Assembly (NCBI GenBank): GCA_002423105.1
Contig: DIUT01000008.1
Span: 27,547-91,546 of the forward strand
Source of the DNA: Geobacter sp. UBA6151
GTDB lineage: Bacteria > Desulfobacterota > Desulfuromonadia > Geobacterales > Pseudopelobacteraceae
Direction: 5' to 3'
DNA length: 64,000 nucleotides
Positions 51,614 through 60,046 of the stretch are shown piece after piece. The stretch's first letter is position 1. Every line of letters starts with the position of its first letter. The notes beneath the pieces are model-generated. The model did no database searches. It saw nothing but the letters and a program-made list of their open reading frames with translations, and was not told the DNA's origin. Made by a program: the position numbers and the translations under genes.

Positions 51614-52819
51614 TTAGTCCGACTTCAGCGCTACGATCGGGTCAAGCAGGGAGGCTTGGCGGGCAGGATAGTAACCGAAGAAGATACCCACGGCATTGGA
51701 GACGCCCACACCCAGCAGCAAGGCGCTAATGGAAAGGACGAACTGCCATTTGGCAAAGTGGGCAATCAGCCAGGATGCGCCGATGCCGAATACAATGCCG
51801 AAGGCACCGCCGATGAGGGAAAGAATGACTGATTCAATGAGGAACTGCCCCCTGATGTCGCCCCGTTTTGCCCCCAGGGCGCGGCGGATGCCGATTTCGC
51901 GGCGGCGTTCAGTCACCGAAACCAGCATGACGTTCATAACACCGACCCCTCCTACGATAAGCGAGATACTGCCGATTGCCCCCAACAGCAGGGTGAACAT
52001 CTGCATCTGTTTTTCCATCTGGGCGATGATCTCTTCCGGGCTGGTGATCTTGACTTGCGGGCCTTTGCCCAATGAAGCGAAATAGGACATGACCTGATCG
52101 CGGGCACTGTTGTTGGTTGTGCCGGGAGCGACGCGGGCGGTGATTGAGCTGATTTCGGCATTGGCAAAGACCCGCAGGCCGGTGGTGATATGGATGTAGA
52201 TAGTCTCGTTCGGCTCAAATCTGCGCATTCCGCCTTCGGGCACTTCGTTGGTTACTCCGATGACGGTGAACAGGTTGTCGCCTATCCTGATCTTGCTGCC
52301 CAGTAGTTGGCTGCTTCCGTTTTTCTGTAGCTCTGCCGCCACACGGCTGCCTATGACGCAAAACCTGCTCTGTTCATCAAGATCAGACAAAAAACGTCCC
52401 TGCCGAACAGACAGCTTGTTTATTTCCAGAAACGATGCCGTGACCCCCATCGGACCTGCGCGATCCAGTTTCTTGCCGTTGAAGCTGACATTTCCGCTCC
52501 CCCTGACAGACGGGGCAACGCTGCTGATAGCGGGGCATCCACCGGGGATGTCACGGATGGTCTCCAGCTTGAGCCCGGACTTTGCCTGTGCGCCGGGCAT
52601 GCCCGGAGAACCGCCAAACTCCTTTTCAATGGTCAGGATGTCGGTTCCCATCTCTTTGAACTGACGCAGCGACTCTTCCTGCACGATCCTGCCAACTGAA
52701 ACCATGGCGATGACTGAGCCGATGCCGATCACAATCCCAATCAATGCCAGGATAGTGCGCTGTTTTGAGGCCAGCAGGCTGCGGGCCGCCTCTTTGATGT
52801 TAGATGGCTGGATCATCAT
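51614..52819 (-). CDS. MacB-type ABC transporter permease
   Basis: A 401-residue permease of the MacB/FtsX type: one N-terminal helix (ILALIGIVIGIGSVIAM), a periplasmic domain (about 45-270), then three C-terminal helices with the FtsX signature GGVGVMNVMLVSVTERRREIGIRRALGAKRG. It is encoded apart from its ATPase, which overlaps it by 4 bp. With the PAS-adaptor and TolC it makes a tripartite efflux pump. The substrate may be a peptide, a lipoprotein or a small molecule; MacB-type pumps are varied. Confidence 0.88.
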   Translation of the reverse strand: MMIQPSNIKEAARSLLASKQRTILALIGIVIGIGSVIAMVSVGRIVQEESLRQFKEMGTDILTIEKEFGGSPGMPGAQAKSGLKLETIRDIPGGCPAISSVAPSVRGSGNVSFNGKKLDRAGPMGVTASFLEINKLSVRQGRFLSDLDEQSRFCVIGSRVAAELQKNGSSQLLGSKIRIGDNLFTVIGVTNEVPEGGMRRFEPNETIYIHITTGLRVFANAEISSITARVAPGTTNNSARDQVMSYFASLGKGPQVKITSPEEIIAQMEKQMQMFTLLLGAIGSISLIVGGVGVMNVMLVSVTERRREIGIRRALGAKRGDIRGQFLIESVILSLIGGAFGIVFGIGASWLIAHFAKWQFVLSISALLLGVGVSNAVGIFFGYYPARQASLLDPIVALKSD

Positions 52820-53481
52820 GGCACGATAACCCCGTCCTTCATCACTGCCACGCGCTTGCATTGCCGGGCTATGCCGGGGTCGTGGGTGATGATGACCACG
52901 GTAATCCCTGCCTCGGCATTCAGACTCTTGAACAGTTCCATGATCTCGCCCCCCACCTGGGTGTCCAGGGCGCCGGTCGGTTCATCGGCCAGAATCAGGG
53001 AGGGGTTGCCCACCAGAGCACGGGCAATGGCCACCCGCTGCTGTTGTCCGCCAGATAGCTCGTTTGGTCGGTGGTGGGCGCGGTCATCCATGCCGACCCG
53101 TTTCAGAAACTCCATGCAGCGATCATGGCTGTCAGAGCCGGTGTTGCCGCGATAGATCAACGGCAGGGCCACATTTTCAAGGGCGGTGAGGCGGGAAAGC
53201 AGGAAGTACTGTTGGAAGACAAAGCCGATGCGTTGGTTGCGAATCTCGGACAGGGCATCGTCATCGGTGTAGGAAACTTCAGCGCCATCCAGCATGAAGC
53301 TGCCAGAGGTCGGGCGGTCCAGCAGACCGATGATGTTCATCAGGGTGGATTTTCCGCAGCCGGAAGCTCCCATGATAGAGACCAGCTCACCCTGTTGAAT
53401 GTCCAGAGAAACTCCTTTAAGCACGTCAACTTCGGTGGGACCGATCCGGTAAGACTTGCGTATGTCGCGCAGTGTAAGCAT
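52816..53481 (-). CDS. MacB-type ABC transporter ATP-binding protein
   Basis: A 221-residue ATPase of the LolD/MacB branch: Walker A GASGCGKSTLMN, Q-loop FVFQQYFLL, signature LSGGQQQRVAIARAL, Walker B LILADEPTGALD, H-loop ITHDP. It overlaps the permease gene by 4 bp and is 5 bp after the adaptor gene. Confidence 0.9.
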   Translation of the reverse strand: MLTLRDIRKSYRIGPTEVDVLKGVSLDIQQGELVSIMGASGCGKSTLMNIIGLLDRPTSGSFMLDGAEVSYTDDDALSEIRNQRIGFVFQQYFLLSRLTALENVALPLIYRGNTGSDSHDRCMEFLKRVGMDDRAHHRPNELSGGQQQRVAIARALVGNPSLILADEPTGALDTQVGGEIMELFKSLNAEAGITVVIITHDPGIARQCKRVAVMKDGVIVP

Positions 53482-53486
53482 GAGGG

Positions 53487-55286
53487 TTATTTCTTTTCAG
53501 GTGGATTCAGAGCGGCTGCTTCAATACTATCCCCTGCCTTCAGCCCGCTGGTGATCTCGACCGCATCCTGGGTGGTATAGCCGGTGGTCACCTCCACCTT
53601 TTCGGACTGATCAGCCGGATTTGCCCCGTTTTTTCTGAGTACAAAGCGTTTGCCCTGCTCATCCAGCACTGCTGAGATCGGCACCATCAGGGCATTCGGG
53701 TTTTCATAGATGATGATCTCCAGATTGGCGGTCATGCCCACCATGATCCTCTTTTTCAGTTCCGGCGGGATGGTGTCGATAACAACCCGGACACCAAAGG
53801 AGGAAACCGATTTTCCGCTATCCCCCTCTTCTGCATGGGGAGAGATACTCTGGATACTGCCGGTCAGCAGCTCGCCCGGAAAGGCGTCGCCGCTGACCCG
53901 AACCTTCTGACCAAGCTTGACCCTGGTGATATCCACCTCATCAAGTTTGGCATTTACTGAAAAACCGGAAAGGTCGCCGATGGCCAGTAACAGCTCTCCC
54001 TGCTGGTAGGTGGTTCCCCGCTCCACTGACTTAGCAGTTTTTTCCTGGCCGCTGGCAGGCGGTTTTATGATGATGCCGGATACCGGAGCCAGTACAGTGG
54101 CACCTGCAATATCCTTTTCTGCCTGCTTCATCCGTGATTCAGCATTGTCCAGTTCAAAACGGGAGACCTTGCGGTTTTCACTGTTTCCCTTTTCCAGAGC
54201 TGCCTTCAGTTCCTCCTCGGCACTCTGGAAATCCATCTGCTGATTGGTGTACTGATGTTTGGCTGATTCGTATTCAGTGGCCGGAATGATCCCTTTTTTG
54301 AAAAGTCGCTCCGATTCATCCAGGGTCTTCTTCTGGTTTTCAAGGGATAACCTGGCTTTTGCCAGAGAACGCTGGGCCCGTGCCATATCGGCGCTGGCGT
54401 CCCATGTTTCCATTTGTGTGAAGGCAATACGGGCCTTGATGTAGGCAGCCTGTGTTTCACGGTATTTGATCATTGCCTCGCCGGTATCCATGGCCAGCAG
54501 CGGCTGACCTGCCTTGACGACCTCGCCGTAGCGTACCATGACCTGCCCCACCTTGCCGCTGATCGGGCTGGTCAGGTTGACCATCTGCACAGGCAGCAGC
54601 TTGCCGGTCAAGGCGATGGCTGATGAAACCGGCTGAGGAGTGACCGTTATCGTGGTGACGGCAGCACCTTGTGCAGGTGCTGTAGTTGCGCTGGGCAGAC
54701 GTATGGCTGTTGGTTTGCGGTTCCAGACAAAGAGGCCGATTCCCAGAAACAGCAGTATGGTGAAAGCGGTGGCAGTAATTCTGATCACCTGCACTTTTTT
54801 CAGCGCTGCCTGCAACTGCTCGTTACCCTGCTCGGTTTTCAGGTAAGCTGCCTGTAGTTCGCGGTGTTTGTTCTTCAGTTCTTCGGCCATCAGGATTTCA
54901 GCTTCCTGAAGCTGTTGCAGTTCGGTGATGTCACTGAATACGGCGATGACTCCCATCCGTTCACCGCTTTGCTCCTCAGATTTGAGGAATGTGGTGGTCA
55001 GAGCCAGCGTGATACGTTTATCGCTGTGGGTGAATGGAACGATCCGGTTGTGGCTGGCGGATGATTCATAGATGGCATCCAGGATGGTCTGGTTGAAATC
55101 GTCATTTTCCTCCAGCAGCAAAAACAGCTCGCCAAAGCTCTTTGAAAGGGCTTCTTCCTGAGATATTCCCAGAATTCTGGCTGCTGCGGGGTTGAGGGTA
55201 GTAATCTGACCTTCGAGGTTGATGGTCATCACCCCGTCAGACATGTCATCCAGAATCCTGCCGGCTATGATAGTTTGCTGTTCCAT
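53487..55286 (-). CDS. PAS domain fused to a MacA/HlyD-type periplasmic adaptor
   Basis: A 599-residue protein. Residues 1-125 form a PAS domain (MSDGVMTINLEGQITTLNPAAARILG, MGVIAVFSDITE), then a coiled-coil linker (QLQEAEILMAEELKNKHREL), a transmembrane helix (about 176-193), and from about 215 a MacA-type adaptor (barrel-sandwich, long hairpin, beta-barrel; SAIALTGKLLPVQMVNLTSP and VSPHAEE). The topology puts the PAS in the cytoplasm and the adaptor in the periplasm. Adaptors normally lack a sensor domain. A repeat element separates it from tolC. Confidence 0.82.
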   Translation of the reverse strand: MEQQTIIAGRILDDMSDGVMTINLEGQITTLNPAAARILGISQEEALSKSFGELFLLLEENDDFNQTILDAIYESSASHNRIVPFTHSDKRITLALTTTFLKSEEQSGERMGVIAVFSDITELQQLQEAEILMAEELKNKHRELQAAYLKTEQGNEQLQAALKKVQVIRITATAFTILLFLGIGLFVWNRKPTAIRLPSATTAPAQGAAVTTITVTPQPVSSAIALTGKLLPVQMVNLTSPISGKVGQVMVRYGEVVKAGQPLLAMDTGEAMIKYRETQAAYIKARIAFTQMETWDASADMARAQRSLAKARLSLENQKKTLDESERLFKKGIIPATEYESAKHQYTNQQMDFQSAEEELKAALEKGNSENRKVSRFELDNAESRMKQAEKDIAGATVLAPVSGIIIKPPASGQEKTAKSVERGTTYQQGELLLAIGDLSGFSVNAKLDEVDITRVKLGQKVRVSGDAFPGELLTGSIQSISPHAEEGDSGKSVSSFGVRVVIDTIPPELKKRIMVGMTANLEIIIYENPNALMVPISAVLDEQGKRFVLRKNGANPADQSEKVEVTTGYTTQDAVEITSGLKAGDSIEAAALNPPEKK

Positions 55287-55299
55287 GGTTCCCTCTAAA

Positions 55300-55440
55300 C
55301 AGGTTGTTGAAAAACAGCCATCACGCCGCCGTCCTCGAAACCCACCTTGTGCGGCGTAGCGCTGCTACGCCTCCGCGGGGCTTTCTCCGGGTGCGACGAT
55401 CTGACTATTTTTGAACAACCTGGGTTTTTCAACAACCTGC
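55300..55440. repeat. 141-bp inverted-repeat element, copy 3
   Basis: Nearly identical to copy 1 at 18824. It starts CAGGTTGTTGAAAAACAG, holds the GGCGTAGC-GCT-GCTACGCC hairpin, and ends TTTTTCAACAACCTGC. Its end forms the tolC stop codon (TAG on the minus strand). It lies between tolC and the PAS-adaptor gene. Confidence 0.88.
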
Positions 55441-56909
55441 TAACGCTCTGAAAGTGTGACGCCCCAGCGCTCAAGGGTGATGCCCAGCGTGCTTTCGAGG
55501 CTGGTCAGGGCGTTTAAGTAGGTGATGATGGCGTCAAGCTCATTGTTCTGCGCACTCACCAGATCATTCTGGTAGCTGACCAGTTGGAAGTTTGTGGAGC
55601 GGCCAGCTTTCAGTTTTTCTGTTTCTATTTCCACCTTTTTTTCCGACAGCGTCCTGGCCAGGGTTGCCAGTTTGATCTGGCGAAGTTTCATTTCAGCGCC
55701 GCGCAGGGCATCCTGCACTTCAATGCTGATGTTTTCACGCTGCCTGGCAAGGTCGTTTTCAAACTTCTTCAGCCCGATCTCAGCGGAAATCAGGGTTTGC
55801 CGCTCGCTGTTACTGCGATAAAGGTTGTCCAGCGGTATGGTAAGAAACAGACCGGCTTGCCAGAAACCACTGGAACGGGTCGGCTCTTTGGCGTTGTAGC
55901 GGCTGTAGTTTTCGCTGTAGTTACCACTAAGGGAGAGATCCCAGAGGCTGTTGTTGCGAGCCACCATCAGGTATGCCCGCTGATCTTCCTGCTGTAAAAG
56001 CAACTGCTGATAGTCAGGCCGGTTTTCAAAGGCCAGTTGTGTTGCCTGTTGCAGGGTGAAGGGCACCGGCGGGATGTTTGTTTCCGGTATCGGGGTGATC
56101 CGGCTGTTTTTGTCGATGTCAATGGCCTTGGTCAGAGCCAGACGGGCGGCATCCAGGGCATTTTCTGCAGAAAGAAGAGAAAATTCCCGATTGGCCAGGT
56201 CTGCCTCGGATTGGACAATCTCAATGGCCGCCATGCGACCGGCTGCGATAAGTTCGCGGTTGGTTGCCACCAGCTCCCGGCTGCGCTCCAGGGATTGTCT
56301 GGTTATTTCCAGAGACTTTATTGATTGCACATAGCTGCGGTAGGCGCTGGTTACGTTGTTCAGGCTGCTGGTCAGAATGTTTTTGAGGTTGAGGATGTTG
56401 TTCTGCTCGACCCGTCTTGACTGCCGTAGCGCTGCCAGATTGACATCAAGGCCGCCCCCTTTGAGCAATGGCTGGGTAAGGGCAACATTCCAACCGTATT
56501 TTCTGGTTTGGCTGGCTCCTTTACTACTGGTCAGGTCATAACTGCTGTTAAGGTTCAGTGTGGCTCCGGTTGGCAGACGTTCAGTAATCGTTGCCGTAGC
56601 AGAGGGGGTGAGGGTGGGTCCACTGGCCGAGTCAGAAGAGCTGCCGCCGAGAGCGGTGGTGGTTCCGGTGCCGGAGATCGAGGGGGTTACAGTGAAAGTG
56701 GGGACAAAGGTGTCTTCTGCGATGCGCAGGGTGTAGCGCTGAAGCTCCCGCTCCAGGTAGGCGTTTTTAATGGTGCGGTTTTCCCTGATTGCCAGGGCGA
56801 TGCAATCGGCAAGGGATAGAGGCGCTTCTACTGCGTGCGCTATCGCGGCAAATTGCAGGAAGCAGATGCATACAACAGCGACTGCCGAACTCAGCGCCTT
56901 ACGAAACAT
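55440..56909 (-). CDS. TolC-family outer membrane efflux protein
   Basis: A 489-residue protein with a signal peptide (about 26 residues) and the TolC repeats: heptad-rich coiled-coil helices, NLNSSYDLTSS-like strands and the QPLLKGGGLDVN motif typical of the family. It forms the outer membrane channel of the pump. Its start overlaps the RsbW-like gene by 11 bp, so expression of the pump may be tied to that pair. Confidence 0.88.
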   Translation of the reverse strand: MFRKALSSAVAVVCICFLQFAAIAHAVEAPLSLADCIALAIRENRTIKNAYLERELQRYTLRIAEDTFVPTFTVTPSISGTGTTTALGGSSSDSASGPTLTPSATATITERLPTGATLNLNSSYDLTSSKGASQTRKYGWNVALTQPLLKGGGLDVNLAALRQSRRVEQNNILNLKNILTSSLNNVTSAYRSYVQSIKSLEITRQSLERSRELVATNRELIAAGRMAAIEIVQSEADLANREFSLLSAENALDAARLALTKAIDIDKNSRITPIPETNIPPVPFTLQQATQLAFENRPDYQQLLLQQEDQRAYLMVARNNSLWDLSLSGNYSENYSRYNAKEPTRSSGFWQAGLFLTIPLDNLYRSNSERQTLISAEIGLKKFENDLARQRENISIEVQDALRGAEMKLRQIKLATLARTLSEKKVEIETEKLKAGRSTNFQLVSYQNDLVSAQNNELDAIITYLNALTSLESTLGITLERWGVTLSER

Positions 56910-57330
56910 GTTGCGGATCCCTGGTTATATTAACCGACATGCGCAGGATATTACGTCCCTCTTCCCGGCGATACCTGACATCATCGGTAAGGGTGCGGAT
57001 GAAGTGGACTCCCAGGCCGCCGATCTGGCGATCCATGATGTCTGCGGAGGTGTCCGGGACCGGCAGTGACAGTACGTCAAAGTGCCCGCCCTGATCAACC
57101 AGTTCCACCACAAAGTCTGTGCTGTCACTGCTGCAGGAGAGCGACACCTCGCCAGTGGATGCGGGGTAGGCATAGTGGCAGACGTTGACAAAAGCCTCTT
57201 CAACGGCGATCAAAAGACCAAACTTTTTCTTCGGTTCCAGGCCGAACTGATCTGCGCGCTCCTCAATAAAGCTGATGGCCTGATCAAGATGTTCAATGCT
57301 GGCTGTAACGGTGAGGGTTTCCGGTGCCAT
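56899..57330 (-). CDS. RsbW-like anti-sigma-factor serine kinase/ATP-binding protein
   Basis: A 143-residue HATPase_c_2 protein. The N-box is LLIAVEEAFVNVCHYAYP, the G1-like box VELVDQGGHFD, and the G2-like box GGLGVHFIR. All residues needed to bind ATP look present. RsbW proteins phosphorylate STAS antagonists and bind sigma factors. It is paired with a STAS gene 6 bp upstream. Confidence 0.85.
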   Translation of the reverse strand: MAPETLTVTASIEHLDQAISFIEERADQFGLEPKKKFGLLIAVEEAFVNVCHYAYPASTGEVSLSCSSDSTDFVVELVDQGGHFDVLSLPVPDTSADIMDRQIGGLGVHFIRTLTDDVRYRREEGRNILRMSVNITRDPQHVS

Positions 57331-57336
57331 GACGTT

Positions 57337-57672
57337 TCAGGCCAGCGCAGCCAGGGCGTTTTCTGTTGTGTCATGCATCTGGAAGATGGAGCCGAAGCCG
57401 GAGATGTCAAACACCTCTTTGACACTCCCGGTAATGGCGGCCAGACGGATCTGCCCTCCGCTGTTTTTCTGCAGTTTTGCTGTGGCAAGCAGCGCCCGCA
57501 GCCCGGCGCTGCTGATGTACTCCACCCTCTGAAAGTCAACGACAAAGCTGACGCTGCCTGATTCGATCAATTGCCGTACAGTGGCTTCAAATGCAGGAGC
57601 GGTTACGGCATCCATTCTGCCGGACAGTGTTAGTACCGAGGCCTTTGCTTCTTTGCGAGTCTGAATATCCAT
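57337..57672 (-). CDS. STAS-domain anti-sigma-factor antagonist
   Basis: A 111-residue protein of the SpoIIAA/RsbV fold. The phosphorylation site is VEYISSAGLRAL (the Ser before Ala-Gly-Leu). It is the likely substrate of the RsbW-like kinase and of a SpoIIE-type phosphatase such as the one at 27305. Upstream, 57673-57849 (177 bp) holds no gene that I see. Confidence 0.88.
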   Translation of the reverse strand: MDIQTRKEAKASVLTLSGRMDAVTAPAFEATVRQLIESGSVSFVVDFQRVEYISSAGLRALLATAKLQKNSGGQIRLAAITGSVKEVFDISGFGSIFQMHDTTENALAALA

Positions 57673-57849
57673 TGTTTTCCCCTTTGCTATATGGTGCAGC
57701 AGTTATTTAGCAGATATGGCTCGTATTTTCACGCATGATCAGCGTTACCCTGTATCTATGCGCAGTTCATCCGCCATAAATTCATGTTTTTGAATTTGAA
57801 GGCCCTAGCAGACAGTAGGCAGATTAGTACCGTTCAGTACGGGTACTGA

Positions 57850-58635
57850 CTATTCCTTGACCAGTGCGGCAATGCCACCGGTGTAATACGGCTCGGAGAA
57901 AAGAACCTTTTTAGCGCGCTCTTCAGTGATAGTGATGCAGGCCGCTATCATGTCCACCTTGCCGGAGATCAGGGCCGGGATCATGGAACCGAACTCCATG
58001 TTGACCACTTCGAGTTTCATGTCAAGTTTCCGGGCTACCAGGGCGGCAATTTCGATGTCAAGCCCGACCACTGCATGTGATCCGTCAACAAAGGAAAACG
58101 GCTCGGTAACGGCGGAAGTGCCAAGTTTCAGAACCCCTTTTGTGCCGTCGGCGGGGATGGCGGGCATTGCAGCCGGGTTGCCGGATTTGGGTAGCCAGCG
58201 TTGGAGCATGGCTTCATACTTGCCGCTTGTGCGCAGCTCGCTTACCACCTGGTCGATGGCATTTTTCAGGTCTTTCCTGTTTAGCGGCACTGCAAATCCG
58301 TAGTTGTCTTTGGTCAGCATCTCCGGCAGCACCGTTAGACCGCTGTTCTTGGCGGCAATGTTTTTCAAGATTGGTTCGTCGTAGGCTGCTGCGTCAGCCT
58401 TGCCGGCGTTAACAGCCAGTGCAGCATCAAGCACACTGTTGAAATACTTGAATTTTGCGTTGGGAAAGCGTGACAGCACCAGTTTGTCGGCTGCTGTGCC
58501 GGTGGGGACGGCAAACTCTTTACTTTCAAGTTGTGACAGCTTTACGACTTTTTCTCTTTTGCTGCAACCTGACGAGCAGATAAAAATCGACAGCATCAGG
58601 CAACTGCCGAAGAGGCGGATTGCGGTACGAACCAT
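57850..58635 (-). CDS. Lobe-swapped (circularly permuted) amino-acid-binding lipoprotein
   Basis: A 261-residue lipoprotein (ICSSGC). Residues of about 30-150 look like the second lobe of SBP_bac_3 (EFAVPTGTAADKLVLSRFPNA, DAAAYDEPILKN, NYGFAVPL, KYEAMLQRWL), and residues of about 165-261 the first lobe (LKLGTSAVTEPFSFVDG, GLDIEIAALVARKL, MIPALISGKVDM, ITITEERAKKVLFSEPYY). That is the reverse of the usual order, and the protein ends where a normal first lobe would pass to the second. It probably still folds as one binding protein. Similar lobe order is seen in the fusion at 38559. Confidence 0.78.
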   Translation of the reverse strand: MVRTAIRLFGSCLMLSIFICSSGCSKREKVVKLSQLESKEFAVPTGTAADKLVLSRFPNAKFKYFNSVLDAALAVNAGKADAAAYDEPILKNIAAKNSGLTVLPEMLTKDNYGFAVPLNRKDLKNAIDQVVSELRTSGKYEAMLQRWLPKSGNPAAMPAIPADGTKGVLKLGTSAVTEPFSFVDGSHAVVGLDIEIAALVARKLDMKLEVVNMEFGSMIPALISGKVDMIAACITITEERAKKVLFSEPYYTGGIAALVKE

Positions 58636-58689
58636 GTCAGTGTCTTCCTTTCTGTTGTGGGGGAGTAAATGTGTGCGGGATAGCCATGG

Positions 58690-59886
58690 CTAGGTTGTTG
58701 TCCTTAATATGGCGGTAAACATCGCCTCATGTTCGCTTTGGGAAACCGAGATCACTATTTCACAGTCAATTTCGCGCCCACAGACATCACGCAAGGTCTG
58801 GCGGCTGGCGTTGCCCAGCATCTGGCTGCTGCCGGCTGAAAAGTAGTCTTCTATGCCTTGCCGCACCATTGACGGATCCATCATGAACTCAAAAATACAT
58901 TGGCCGAGAAGCTCTTCCCTGGTGAGCCCGAACAGCTTTTCAGCCTTGTTATTGGCGATGACGATCTTGCCGTCCGGCAGGAAGGTGACGATGGGTGACT
59001 GGGCTATTTCAATGAAATTACGGTAGCGTTCATCCGATTCCGCCCGTTGCCGGGTGCGCCGTTCAAGTTCAGCCATCAGTTCGTTGAACGATTCCACCAA
59101 CCGGCCGATTTCGTCCTGGCTGCGGGCTGCAATACGTGTGGCGAAGTTGCCGGATTTTGTCGCTTCGGAGATGCCGGTCGCGACTCTTGATACCGGCGCC
59201 AGAATGGCGCGATGGATAATCAAGCCGGTGGCCAGCAGCAACAGGCCCAGGATACTGATTTCATACAACAGGTCCTGGACGAGATTGCTGCGGATGGTGC
59301 GGTTAAGCTCACTCATGGGTACTGAGACAGATATGGCGCCGATAACATCACCTTCGCGGTAGCCGTAAGAGGGGTGCCCTTCCGGAAAACGCTTTTGCAC
59401 GAATGGCGGTGACGTACGATAACTGTCATGGCAGACAAGGCATGACTTCTCCGCCTTCATGGGCAACAGGTAACGGAGCGCATCCTTCCCGTTGTGCGGT
59501 ACAATTCGATAGCTTTCCTGCGGAGTACCCTCGGTGAAGCGGCGCAGTTCTCCGGCTTCATACTCATCGGGACGGTTGGCCGGATTACGAAAACGCAGGG
59601 ATACCTGCCGGACGTAATAGGGAGTGTCCCGGGTAATCAGTTTGGCGATCTTGCTGGCGGCAACCTGGGGGATCAGGTCCGGGGTGCTTCCGGCGATGGA
59701 AGTGGTGACAGTTGCTGAAAGATATTCACGGGTTTCGATAATCTGTTGACTGATGATGCGGGCTTTGTCCACGGCGGCGTTCACAATCAGTGAATGGTCG
59801 CCACGGTAGGAGTTCAGACCCAGTGCGGCAAACAGCAGGATCAGCAGCATGCATATGATCAGGGTCAGTTTTGTGGTAATCCGCAT
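58690..59886 (-). CDS. Haem-type (CxxCH) DUF3365-HAMP-PAS sensor without output domain
   Basis: A 398-residue membrane protein. It has an N-terminal helix (about 7-25), a periplasmic DUF3365/Tll0287-like domain with one c-type haem motif CLVCH (Cys149, Cys152, His153), a second helix (about 205-228), HAMP (about 230-282) and a PAS domain (about 290-395). It ends after the PAS, so no histidine kinase, cyclase or MCP domain is present. It may act as a partner to another signal protein. The start at 59886 gives a normal N-terminus. Confidence 0.82.
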   Translation of the reverse strand: MRITTKLTLIICMLLILLFAALGLNSYRGDHSLIVNAAVDKARIISQQIIETREYLSATVTTSIAGSTPDLIPQVAASKIAKLITRDTPYYVRQVSLRFRNPANRPDEYEAGELRRFTEGTPQESYRIVPHNGKDALRYLLPMKAEKSCLVCHDSYRTSPPFVQKRFPEGHPSYGYREGDVIGAISVSVPMSELNRTIRSNLVQDLLYEISILGLLLLATGLIIHRAILAPVSRVATGISEATKSGNFATRIAARSQDEIGRLVESFNELMAELERRTRQRAESDERYRNFIEIAQSPIVTFLPDGKIVIANNKAEKLFGLTREELLGQCIFEFMMDPSMVRQGIEDYFSAGSSQMLGNASRQTLRDVCGREIDCEIVISVSQSEHEAMFTAILRTTT

Positions 59887-60046
59887 GGCAACCCCATGGA
59901 ACAATGATGAAAGATGCCGGTGAGTATAGCTTGATCACGGCAATTGGCAAGAGCTGCTTGGTAAAAATCTTGAACCGTTGTGGTGATTCAGGTATCGTCT
60001 TCACGTTTATATGTTCCCCGTGAACCGGGGGGAAGGTCGTGTCACC

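Noticed and set aside
57673..57849. Sigma-54 promoter before the STAS gene
   Set aside because: An ATCTGCT is present, but there is no GG at the right distance, and no GCCAAC sites are seen.
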